NCBI GenBank assembly: GCA_963676905.2
Contig: CAXXVE010000001.1
Coordinates: forward strand, 2,480,001-2,544,000
Source: Oceanispirochaeta sp963676905
GTDB taxonomy: Bacteria; Spirochaetota; Spirochaetia; DSM-2461
Reading direction: 5' to 3'
DNA length: 64,000 nt
Shown: piece by piece, positions 15,997 through 23,212 of the stretch
Numbering within the stretch: the stretch's first letter is position 1
How the letters are laid out: every line of letters starts with the position of its first letter
The notes under the pieces: generated by a model
Database searches by the model: none
Told to the model about the DNA's origin: nothing
The model's input: only the letters and a program-made list of their open reading frames with translations
Translations under genes and position numbers: made by a program

Positions 15997-16629
15997 TTAT
16001 AGACCTCCGTTACGGTAGTCTGAGACAAACTGGTAGTAGAGCTCTTTCCAGACTTCCACATTATACGCCGTGTCCCTGGGGTGAAGCATGCGTCCAATCC
16101 GGCATTCAGCCTTACCGGGGTTGAGAATCCATGTCTTCATCTCAGAGCCCTGAAAGCTGTAGACCTTTCCCTGCCTGCCTCCCAGAGTGGGCATGTTGTC
16201 GAATACATCCTCACCTGTCATGATCACAAGGTCCGGCTGCAGGGTCATAAGGACATCCTGATAGATCTCCTGAGCCTCTTTCCACATATCCCTTTCGATG
16301 GGAGAGTACCCGTCGGGAAGAATCCCCTGTATGTACTGATGGAAACAGACACTGTTCCAGAACTTTTTCCGGTCCAGTTTCAGTTTTCCCCCCAGTCCTG
16401 ATTTCCAGTGCCTTCTGCCTGATAGAACGAGTTCTATTGTTGTAAAAAATGAATCTTCAGCTCTTCCTCTGCTGAGGTCTGATATGAAATTTTCCAGGGT
16501 GCTGTCCCTGTACTTGGCATCGTAGTAGCTCCTGCCTACAATGAGAAGGCGCAGATTCTCTTTCGAGTCATAGCTGCGTCCTATCCAGGGAGGATAGTTC
16601 AGTGTCTGAAGGGAGCGGTTGCGGCTCAT
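15997..16629 (-). CDS. Unknown protein with weak uracil-DNA-glycosylase-like pattern
   Basis: A 210-residue soluble protein. LRLLIVGRSYYDAKY, then FWNSVCFHQYIQGIL, then LQPDLVIMTGEDVFDNMP and ILNPGK ... MLHPRDTAYN follow the order of blocks in the uracil-DNA-glycosylase superfamily (water-activating loop, DNA-binding strand, HP loop), and many such uncharacterised members exist. The match is by pattern only and the catalytic residues are not clear, so I leave the function open. Confidence 0.45.
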   Translation of the reverse strand: MSRNRSLQTLNYPPWIGRSYDSKENLRLLIVGRSYYDAKYRDSTLENFISDLSRGRAEDSFFTTIELVLSGRRHWKSGLGGKLKLDRKKFWNSVCFHQYIQGILPDGYSPIERDMWKEAQEIYQDVLMTLQPDLVIMTGEDVFDNMPTLGGRQGKVYSFQGSEMKTWILNPGKAECRIGRMLHPRDTAYNVEVWKELYYQFVSDYRNGGL

Positions 16630-16673
16630 ATGTTCAGATCATTGTTCCCTCCCTGGCAGGGAGGGATACAAAA

Positions 16674-17075
16674 TCAGTCCTGATAGCCCACAATCCAGAG
16701 GGACAGCAGAATTATTACCTGGGGAAGCAGTGCCCCCAGCCAGCGGATAAAGTCGGGTTCGACAAAATTGGAAAGGAAGAAGTTCAGGATGATGCTGATA
16801 AGGAAAAATACGCAGATAACAATATGAACGATTCTGAAAATACTGTCTCCCAGAGAGACAAAGAGGGAAGCCGCCAGAACAATTCCTGCAACCAGCTGAA
16901 CAATACCGAAGGTTATGGGAAAAATGTTGCTTGACTTTCCAAACATCTTGTTCAGGCCGCGGATCGCTTCCTGTCCTGCTGAATTATAACCGTTGATAGC
17001 CATAATTCCAAATACAATAAGGGCAGCGCCCAGCACCAGCTGTAAAATAAAATATACGTTAAGTTCTCTTCTCAT
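16674..17075 (-). CDS. Hypothetical four-helix membrane protein
   Basis: A 133-residue protein with four hydrophobic helices: YFILQLVLGAALIVFGIMAI, FPITFGIVQLVAGIVLAASL, IFRIVHIVICVFFLISIILN and WLGALLPQVIILLSLWIV. AGGAGAATT precedes the start on the minus strand. I do not recognise the family. It is transcribed towards the unknown protein at 15997-16629 with a 44-base gap, and divergently from lemA. Confidence 0.6.
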   Translation of the reverse strand: MRRELNVYFILQLVLGAALIVFGIMAINGYNSAGQEAIRGLNKMFGKSSNIFPITFGIVQLVAGIVLAASLFVSLGDSIFRIVHIVICVFFLISIILNFFLSNFVEPDFIRWLGALLPQVIILLSLWIVGYQD

Positions 17076-17292
17076 ATAATTCTCCTGTTTTTAAGAGTAA
17101 ATCAAAGATCAGTTGTCTACAAATCAAAAAAACAATATTTCATATATCAGGACCTTTTTTTGAACGAGAGCGGCAACAGGGAATGGATCATCGGGAATAC
17201 AGGATGCCGGTCAGGTACAGGCATCGGGCATATTTCTGTTTTTAATAGATTTCTGACTGTCTGATTGTTATATTTGTTACGGAGGTACTACT

Positions 17293-17904
17293 GTGACTAA
17301 AAAAATCAAAACCGGATGGATCGTTCTGGCGGTCGTTGTCCTTGTTGTTATTATGATCTTCTCCTCTTTTAAAGGAACCTACAATAATATGGTTGCTCTC
17401 GAAGAGAATGTAACATCTTCCTGGAGTCAGGTTGAAAATGTATATCAAAGACGGATGGATCTGATCCCCAACCTTGTGAATACCGTAAAGGGCTACGCTG
17501 CCCATGAATCAGAAACATTTGCACAGATAGCCGATGCCCGGTCCAGAGCGGGCGGTACAATTCAGGTTTCCGATGAAATACTGAATAATCCTGAAAGCTT
17601 TCAGAGGTTTCAGCAGGTTCAGAACGAACTCGGTTCTGCGCTGCAGAGGCTGATGGTCGTATCAGAGAACTATCCCCAGCTGAAGGCGGATCAGAACTTT
17701 CTTGCCCTTCAGGACCAGCTTGAGGGAACAGAAAACCGTATTGCCGTGGAGCGGAAGCGCTTCAATGATGCCGTGCAGGCCTACAATATGTACATCAGAC
17801 AGTTCCCCCGGGTCATGATAGCCGGCTCAATGGGCTTTGACCAGAAACAGTATTTCCAGGCAGCCCAGGGTGCAGACCAGGCTCCGGCTGTTTCCTTCGA
17901 GTAG
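17293..17904 (+). CDS. lemA: LemA family membrane protein
   Basis: A 203-residue protein with one N-terminal membrane helix (WIVLAVVVLVVIMIFSSF) and the helical LemA domain: NNMVALEENVTSSWSQVENV, RMDLIPNLVNTVKGYAAHE and VERKRFNDAVQAYNMYIRQFP. GTG start with GGAGG 7 bases upstream. LemA proteins of unknown function are found next to TPM-domain genes in many bacteria, as here, and the two are thought to act together at the cell envelope. Confidence 0.92.
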   Translation: MTKKIKTGWIVLAVVVLVVIMIFSSFKGTYNNMVALEENVTSSWSQVENVYQRRMDLIPNLVNTVKGYAAHESETFAQIADARSRAGGTIQVSDEILNNPESFQRFQQVQNELGSALQRLMVVSENYPQLKADQNFLALQDQLEGTENRIAVERKRFNDAVQAYNMYIRQFPRVMIAGSMGFDQKQYFQAAQGADQAPAVSFE

Positions 17905-17916
17905 GAGAGCCTTTTT

Positions 17917-18591
17917 ATGAAAAAAATCCTTTTAACCGATGAGGAGCAGCAGGAAATTGCCGCAGCTGTAAAAAAGGCAGAGTCACGCACTTCGGGAGAG
18001 ATCTCCACGGCTGTTATCACCGAGAGTTCCGATTATGCCTTCTATGAAGTACGGGCTGCTGTGATCTTTGCTGTTATCCTCTATGTTCTGCAGATACAGT
18101 TCTTTCACGGTCTGGAGAGTTTCGTCACTTCCCTTGTCTGGAACAGTCCTCCATGGCTTGTTCCCCTTTTTATGGGAGCCCTTTCCCTGATCGGAGGCGG
18201 GCTCTTCTACTTCTTCAGCAATCTTCCCGCAGTGGACAGGATCATCGTTCCCAAATCTGTAATGGCCAAAAAGGTCCGGTCTCGTGGGTTAATGCACTTT
18301 ACAGAGTCCGGAGTCTACAGGACAAAGGACGGAACGGGGGTCCTTATATTTATCTCCCTTCTTGAAAAGCGTGTGGAGATTCTGGCGGATGCTGGAATCA
18401 GCAGCAAGATGCCCGAAGGGGAGTGGGAGAGCATTGTGAAGGATATGACTGCCCATTTTGCAGATAAAAAGATAAGCAAAGGCCTTATCGGAGCCATCGA
18501 GCACTGCGGAGCCAGGCTTGAAGAGTTTTTTCCCAAACCCGAAGGGAATGAGAATGAGCTCAGCGACAGCATTGTGATTCTGGAGGAGTGA
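17917..18591 (+). CDS. TPM-domain membrane protein (first)
   Basis: A 224-residue protein. The TPM domain begins at the start (LTDEEQQEIAAAVKKAESRTSGEISTAV in two parts) and is interrupted by two membrane helices (YEVRAAVIFAVILYVLQIQF and LVPLFMGALSLIGGGLFYFF), then continues GVLIFISLLEKRVEILADAGI. This matches the YgcG/TPM type with inserted helices (COG3762). It lies 12 bases after lemA and overlaps the next TPM gene by 4 bases. Confidence 0.85.
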   Translation: MKKILLTDEEQQEIAAAVKKAESRTSGEISTAVITESSDYAFYEVRAAVIFAVILYVLQIQFFHGLESFVTSLVWNSPPWLVPLFMGALSLIGGGLFYFFSNLPAVDRIIVPKSVMAKKVRSRGLMHFTESGVYRTKDGTGVLIFISLLEKRVEILADAGISSKMPEGEWESIVKDMTAHFADKKISKGLIGAIEHCGARLEEFFPKPEGNENELSDSIVILEE

Positions 18592-19382
18592 GTATGAAAA
18601 AAATCCTTACAGCTCTTTTTATTGTTTTTCTCACTGTTCCCTTCTCTCTGGCAGCCCTGGATGTTCCCTCCCTGGACGGCAGGGTCAACGACAAGGCCGG
18701 GGTGTTCTCCCTGGGGCAGAAGCAGCAGCTGGAACAGTATCTTGAAGCCCTTGAACAGCAGACCTCTGCTCAGATGGCTGTCCTGACTGTAAAAAGCCTG
18801 AAGGGCGACAGTCTGGAATCCTTCTCCATCCGTGTTGTAGATGAGTGGCAGCTTGGACAGAAGGGAGAGGACAACGGAGTTCTCCTTCTTCTTGTACTGG
18901 ATGAGCGCAAGGTTCGTCTGGAGGTCGGGTACGGCCTTGAGGGAACTCTCACAGATGCAAAAAGCGGCTACATTGTCCGTGAAGTGATGATACCCTATTT
19001 TTCAAAGGGTGATTACGCCGGAGGCATTATGGCCGCATCCAATGCCGTAGCCGGGGTGATTACAGGAGGCGAGGACATCTCGACTCAGGCCCTGCAGCGT
19101 TCGCAGAAGAGCAGTCAGAGCTCCTCGGGAGGTTCTGGAATCGGTTTTCTGATTTTCCTTTTTGTGATCATTTTCAACTCCTTCGGACGGGTCGGCCGCA
19201 GGGGGAGGGGCGGAATCTTTCAGCTCCTTCTTCTGAACTCCCTTCTTGGAGGTTCAAGACGCTCACACAGGTCCGGCGGCTTTGGCGGGGGCGGCGGATT
19301 TGGAGGCGGAGGCTTTGGCGGAGGCGGTTTCGGCGGCGGGGGCGGCGGCTTCGGCGGTGGCGGTGCCTCGGGAAGCTGGTAA
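18588..19382 (+). CDS. TPM-domain protein with signal peptide and Gly-rich tail (YgcG-like)
   Basis: A 264-residue protein with a signal peptide (ILTALFIVFLTVPFSLAAL), a TPM domain (VNDKAGVFSLGQKQQLEQYL ... VLLLLVLDERKVRLEVGYGLEG), one membrane helix (GIGFLIFLFVIIFNSF) and a last 40 residues made almost only of Gly, Phe and Ser. The Gly-rich end is usual for COG1512 proteins and often ends in SGSW or similar, as here (ASGSW). Third gene of the lemA cluster. Confidence 0.88.
   Translation: MSMKKILTALFIVFLTVPFSLAALDVPSLDGRVNDKAGVFSLGQKQQLEQYLEALEQQTSAQMAVLTVKSLKGDSLESFSIRVVDEWQLGQKGEDNGVLLLLVLDERKVRLEVGYGLEGTLTDAKSGYIVREVMIPYFSKGDYAGGIMAASNAVAGVITGGEDISTQALQRSQKSSQSSSGGSGIGFLIFLFVIIFNSFGRVGRRGRGGIFQLLLLNSLLGGSRRSHRSGGFGGGGGFGGGGFGGGGFGGGGGGFGGGGASGSW
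19270..19372 (+). repeat. GGC/GGA-rich short tandem repeat coding a Gly-Phe-Gly tail
   Basis: The 3' end of the second TPM gene is made of imperfect units coding GGGGFGGGGF. It is coding low-complexity sequence, liable to slippage, and not a separate element. Confidence 0.7.
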
Positions 19383-19410
19383 CAGCCGGCCCATTCTCAG
19401 CAGGGAGGGC

Positions 19411-19842
19411 CTACCAGCCCTCCTCGCTGTAAAACCTCTTCTCCCCGATATAGGCCACAACCCTTCTGATATAGGGGATTGTTGACTCCGGGAGACTGTC
19501 CATGGGGAACCAGCTCAGGTCGGAGCACTTATCCGGTTCCCTGTTTACAGGATCGCCCTCCCATTTTTCAGCCAGAAAAAACATATCCACCCTGACGGAG
19601 TCGTCTGAGTTCCTGTGCATAAAGTGGACGGGGATCAGGTCCTCTTCTTTTACAGTGATTCCAGCTTCCTCTTCGGCTTCCCTGACTGCGGCAGCGGAAA
19701 ATGATTCATCATCCTCAACATGTCCTGCAATAAAGCTGTATTCTCCATCGCAGAATCCTGTGTTCTTCCTCTGCAGCAGCACAATCCTGTCACCCTTTTT
19801 CAGAATCACATAGGAGGCAGGGGTGTTGGAGCAGCGGCTCAC
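19411..19842 (-). CDS. NUDIX hydrolase
   Basis: A 143-residue protein with a full Nudix box: G, five residues, E, seven residues, REAEEEAGI (from GHVEDDESFSAAAV). It hydrolyses a nucleoside diphosphate linked to another moiety; substrate unknown, with MutT-like or ADP-sugar roles possible. The frame is open far upstream, but the credible start is GTG at 19842, which shares bases with the stop of chrA (GTGA), showing coupling to the chrA pair. Confidence 0.85.
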   Translation of the reverse strand: MSRCSNTPASYVILKKGDRIVLLQRKNTGFCDGEYSFIAGHVEDDESFSAAAVREAEEEAGITVKEEDLIPVHFMHRNSDDSVRVDMFFLAEKWEGDPVNREPDKCSDLSWFPMDSLPESTIPYIRRVVAYIGEKRFYSEEGW

Positions 19843-20399
19843 AGCAGTACCATCCCGGCTACTGCCGCAGCGGCTATATAGATGATGGGGTGGAGTTTCC
19901 ATTTCAGGAATCCGAAGCCTATGACCGTAAAGATGATAAGGTTGACAGGAGGAAGGAGGTCGGAGATCTCTCTGCTCTCTAAAAAGACCCTCCAGGGAAT
20001 GACTGCAACGGTAAGCACATTGAAGGCTGCTGTAGCAATAAGGCCTGTTACCGCCGGCCTCAGACCCTTGAGTACAGACTGGACCAGGGGCTTTTCGTTG
20101 AAGTGGAGAAAGTATCGGGCCACAATCAAAATAATGATCACCGAGGGGCTGACGAGTCCCAGGGTCGCTGCCACAGAGCCTCCGATACCTGCCTGCTCCA
20201 GTCCCACATAGGTTGCCATATTGACACCGATGGGGCCGGGGGTGGACTCGGAGACAGCTACCATATGAAAGAAGCGGTCCAGGGTAAACCATCCCTGCCT
20301 CAAAGCTTCTCCCTGAAGAAGGGGCAGAGCGGCAAGTCCTCCGCCGATTGTAAACAGGCCTATTTTGAAGAAAGTAAGGTAGAGGTTTATAAAGGTCAT
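19839..20399 (-). CDS. chrA: Chromate transporter-family protein, second half
   Basis: A 186-residue CHR-domain protein: FFKIGLFTIGGGLAALPLLQ, SESTPGPIGVNMATYVG and about six helices. Short CHR proteins occur as pairs that act together where other bacteria have one long ChrA. It starts 4 bases before the end of its partner (ATGA). Annotated chromate transport is a family label; the natural substrate could be another oxyanion. Confidence 0.88.
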   Translation of the reverse strand: MTFINLYLTFFKIGLFTIGGGLAALPLLQGEALRQGWFTLDRFFHMVAVSESTPGPIGVNMATYVGLEQAGIGGSVAATLGLVSPSVIIILIVARYFLHFNEKPLVQSVLKGLRPAVTGLIATAAFNVLTVAVIPWRVFLESREISDLLPPVNLIIFTVIGFGFLKWKLHPIIYIAAAAVAGMVLL

Positions 20400-20980
20400 T
20401 TCTCAGATCCCTCCTCAATATTTCCCTTGTTCTCAAGGACTTTAAGGAAGAAGGATGCTCCGCCGCAGACAGCAGCGACAAGAACAATGGCAATCGGTGA
20501 GATCCCTGCAAACCCCGCGGCCGCGAAGGCGCCAAGGCAGAGAAGAAGGCCCCATATATTCCGGACAGTTTTCTGCGCAAACTTCCATACCGAAGAGATC
20601 AGAAGAACAGCCACCGCTATATTAACCCCTTTCAGGGCCTTCTGTACGAGAGGGTACTCGTCAAAGCGGTCCAGAAAACTTGCAATCAGAATGATTATAA
20701 TCAGTGAGGGGGTGATCATTCCCAGTGTAGCGGCCAGTGCACCGGGAATCCCGGCTGTCTTATATCCTGTAAAGGTGGCAACATTGATGGCAATGATTCC
20801 GGGAGTGGACTGCCCGATGGCATAGTAGTCCAGCAGTTCGTCATTGCTGACCCATTTTTTCTTTTCCGAGAGTTCCTTTTCCAGAAGAGGAAGCATGGCG
20901 TATCCCCCCCCGAAGCTCACAGAGCCTATCTTGAAAAACGTTATATAGAGTTCCCTTAACAGGGAGTTTTTTCCCTTCAT
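20396..20980 (-). CDS. chrA: Chromate transporter-family protein, first half
   Basis: A 194-residue CHR-domain protein: FFKIGSVSFGGGYAMLPLLE and IGQSTPGIIAINVATFTG are the conserved blocks, followed by about five helices. The open frame runs to 21217, but the start is ATG 20980 with GAGGAT in front; the upstream part is Ser/Thr-rich and crosses the terminator of the next gene. First gene of the chrA-chrA-Nudix unit. Confidence 0.88.
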   Translation of the reverse strand: MKGKNSLLRELYITFFKIGSVSFGGGYAMLPLLEKELSEKKKWVSNDELLDYYAIGQSTPGIIAINVATFTGYKTAGIPGALAATLGMITPSLIIIILIASFLDRFDEYPLVQKALKGVNIAVAVLLISSVWKFAQKTVRNIWGLLLCLGAFAAAGFAGISPIAIVLVAAVCGGASFFLKVLENKGNIEEGSEK

Positions 20981-21032
20981 TATATCCTCTTCGCTGTCAC
21001 TGCTGTTTCGCAGAATAATAGATGATTTGCAG

Positions 21033-21065
21033 AAAATAAAAAAGCCGCCGGAACACTCCGGCGGC
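21033..21065 (-). terminator. Rho-independent terminator of the barrel gene
   Basis: Nine-bp perfect stem GCCGCCGGA/TCCGGCGGC with loop ACAC; on the minus strand it is followed by six T, A and four T. It lies 27 bases after the stop of the gene at 21093. Confidence 0.92.
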
Positions 21066-21092
21066 TTCTGTTTCGAGACTCTTTTCTGTCTG

Positions 21093-22130
21093 TTATTTGA
21101 TTTTGTGCTTGTAGGAGAGGGCCAGTCTGTGGATTCTGAAATAATCAGACTCGTACTCTCTGTTTCTGAAGTAGTTGTAGTAGATGGTATCATCTGTGTA
21201 CTTTTTCTGGTTTTCAAGCTGAAGAAGAATTGTCAGACTGTTTTTCTCGTTGAATCTCAGATTCATAAGAGGACCGAACTTGACATGGACCCATGAGGAG
21301 TTCCAGTCGGTTGTATCGCCCTTGGAAATCTCACTGGCACTGCCCACACGCTGGGTTGTCTCGACAAGAAAACCTACAGTATCGACCATCTTGGGCATCT
21401 GGTAACCAAGGAGATAGGTGCCCTCATAGAGGAGTCCGTTAAAGTTTTCTCCCTTATCGGCCTTCCACTGCCAGGCATCGTTGCTTCCGGCGGCGGTAAA
21501 GTTTATGTAGTTGATTTTTGCATCAGCCACCATCACGATATGGTGCCAGTCTCCGGGCCAGAGGGCGGCTACATCAAACTGGAATGTTCCGCTTGCCCAT
21601 GTTTCCATGGCTGCACCGGGGAACGCTTTCTGTTCGGGAACTCCGGTTCCGTCATTGTTCAGTCCGATTCCGTTGAATCCCAGACCGTACCAACCTGTAC
21701 CGATGGAGTATCCTGCACTGAAGTTCAGAAAGGCAAGGGGCTCGATTGTGGCGCTTGTTTCGATATAGGCAACAACGGGGGCAAGGTATCCCTTTACCTG
21801 AAAGCTTACATTATTGTTGCTTGTGAGGGGCCCTGAACCCTGCAGGAAGGGAACAGTTACCTTATGGCCGGCATAGAGCTGAAGCTCAATGGCTCCCCAG
21901 CCGGAACCCAGTTTACGGCCCTCATCGCCGCCTATGGCTGTATAATCACCGGGCAGACTCGTAGGGCTATAGGAGGGGAATTCAAACTTGTCCTGATTCT
22001 GTCCTTCATTGCTGTCCAGGTAATAGGCGAACTCTGCGCCCCAGAAGGTCTGATGGGTAATGCCATCAACGGCAAATACCGCAGAGAGGCTGCAGACAGC
22101 CAGTAGAGCAACTATTAAATACTTTTTCAA
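21093..22130 (-). CDS. Predicted outer-membrane beta-barrel protein
   Basis: A 345-residue protein with a signal peptide (MKKYLIVALLAVCSLSAVFA) and a mature part of alternating amphipathic strands with many Tyr, Trp, Asn and Gly (WGAEFAYYLDSNEG, FSAGYSIGTGWYGLGFNGIG), ending HRLALSYKHKI. I take the TTG at 22130 as start because AAGGAG sits 9 bases upstream; a GTG at 22136 would be only 3 bases from it. Own terminator and no clear partner. Probably a porin or a surface protein; family not recognised. Confidence 0.7.
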   Translation of the reverse strand: MKKYLIVALLAVCSLSAVFAVDGITHQTFWGAEFAYYLDSNEGQNQDKFEFPSYSPTSLPGDYTAIGGDEGRKLGSGWGAIELQLYAGHKVTVPFLQGSGPLTSNNNVSFQVKGYLAPVVAYIETSATIEPLAFLNFSAGYSIGTGWYGLGFNGIGLNNDGTGVPEQKAFPGAAMETWASGTFQFDVAALWPGDWHHIVMVADAKINYINFTAAGSNDAWQWKADKGENFNGLLYEGTYLLGYQMPKMVDTVGFLVETTQRVGSASEISKGDTTDWNSSWVHVKFGPLMNLRFNEKNSLTILLQLENQKKYTDDTIYYNYFRNREYESDYFRIHRLALSYKHKIK

Positions 22131-22257
22131 AATCACTTTCTCCTTAGTGTAAATTGTGTGTGGAACAATTGCAGATATGACATACCGAATAAGGAGAGAG
22201 GTAAATCGAAATTCGATAATTACAGTCCTCCGGGGGGCAACCGGGGCCCCGGGAATA

Positions 22258-22422
22258 TCAGTTTTTCCAGTCTACAAGAATCTTCTCTTCCCCAATTTTT
22301 TCTTTGGCCAGAGCCGCCAGATTCAGAAGCTCTTTTTTACAGCAGTCGACGGTTTTGCCGTCATTAAGCCGTTTTTTAAGTTCGTCGGCAAACTCTTTTA
22401 CTGTGATCATTTTCTCTGACAT
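22258..22422 (-). CDS. Small unknown protein, 54 residues
   Basis: Open frame from ATG (22420-22422) to TGA (22258-22260) with AAGGAT in front. It begins MSEKMITVKEFADELKKRLN, contains a Cys pair in TVDCCKKELL and ends KILVDWKN. The charged helical composition, codon phase and ribosome site look genuine. It sits upstream of the barrel gene on the same strand with a 120-base gap. Family unknown. Confidence 0.55.
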   Translation of the reverse strand: MSEKMITVKEFADELKKRLNDGKTVDCCKKELLNLAALAKEKIGEEKILVDWKN

Positions 22423-22503
22423 AAATTAACCATCCTTTATTTATCTGTCTTATTATTCTAGCTTATGCTGTTCTCTCCGTCCATTTTTTATTATCATTAT
22501 CAA

Positions 22504-23178
22504 ATGCTTTGTCCCGTATGTTTTTCGGAAAATGAGTGTTCCTGCCTGACAGAGGGGACCCTCATCGTTAAAAAGAGAAAAGACAGGATCTCCGACTACT
22601 ACGATCCTCTGCTGGATGGAGGCGTGGAAGAGTATGAGAAGCTGGGATGGGAGAGCGCCGGTGCACAGAGACGGCGCTTTGATGTGATGCTCGATGGTGT
22701 CGGTTTTGACGGAATGTCAATTCTTGATGTGGGCTGCGGCCTTGGAAGCCTTCTGGAGGCTCTCAAATCAAGAGGCTGGGAGTCCGGCTACTGGGGAGTT
22801 GATATTCTGCCCGAGATGGTAGAGGAGGCCCGTTTGAAGCATCCGGACCAGGACTGGCTCTGCACCGATCTTTTTGCGGATAATCCTTTTGAAAAGAAGA
22901 GCTTTGATGTTGTTTATGCATCGGGGATATTCAATCTGGACCTTGGAAACAACATTGATTTTCTGAAAGAGGCCCTCAACTGTTTTACCGGGCTTTCAAG
23001 GTCCCATATCTGTTTTAACCTTCTTAGCGACTCCTCCCGGGACAAGGAGGAGGGCTATTTCTACTACAGAGAAGACGAGGTTCGGAGGCTGGTCGCCGAA
23101 GAGCTTTCTGCCCTGTCCATCCGGGTGGAACACTCCTATCTGCCCAACGATATGACTGTTATCATTACACTGGACTGA
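22504..23178 (+). CDS. Class I SAM-dependent methyltransferase
   Basis: About 224 residues. A Cys cluster opens the protein (MLCPVCFSENECSC), then motif I ILDVGCGLGSLLEAL, acidic loop GVDILPEMVEEA and motif IV region FDVVYASGIFNLD. Substrate not predictable; the N-terminal cysteines may bind zinc. Start uncertain: ATG 22465 is in frame but adds a stretch of no clear fold. Confidence 0.75.
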   Translation: MLCPVCFSENECSCLTEGTLIVKKRKDRISDYYDPLLDGGVEEYEKLGWESAGAQRRRFDVMLDGVGFDGMSILDVGCGLGSLLEALKSRGWESGYWGVDILPEMVEEARLKHPDQDWLCTDLFADNPFEKKSFDVVYASGIFNLDLGNNIDFLKEALNCFTGLSRSHICFNLLSDSSRDKEEGYFYYREDEVRRLVAEELSALSIRVEHSYLPNDMTVIITLD

Positions 23179-23212
23179 ATCTACCTGTTCTGAAGCCTTC
23201 TTTATAGAGGGT

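Noticed and set aside
19270..19372. Possible repeat array or CRISPR in the Gly-rich region
   Set aside because: Units are short, in coding phase and without spacers; it is the Gly-rich tail of a TPM protein.
19843..20580. Upstream part of a long minus-strand frame joined to the Nudix gene
   Set aside because: It runs in another frame across both chrA genes, is rich in Pro, Arg, Ser and Cys, and has no domain; the Nudix start is GTG 19842.
22236..22254. G/C-rich palindromic stretch CCGGGGCCCCGG as a terminator
   Set aside because: It is self-complementary but has no loop or T-run; it may still be a weak structure after the 54-residue gene.
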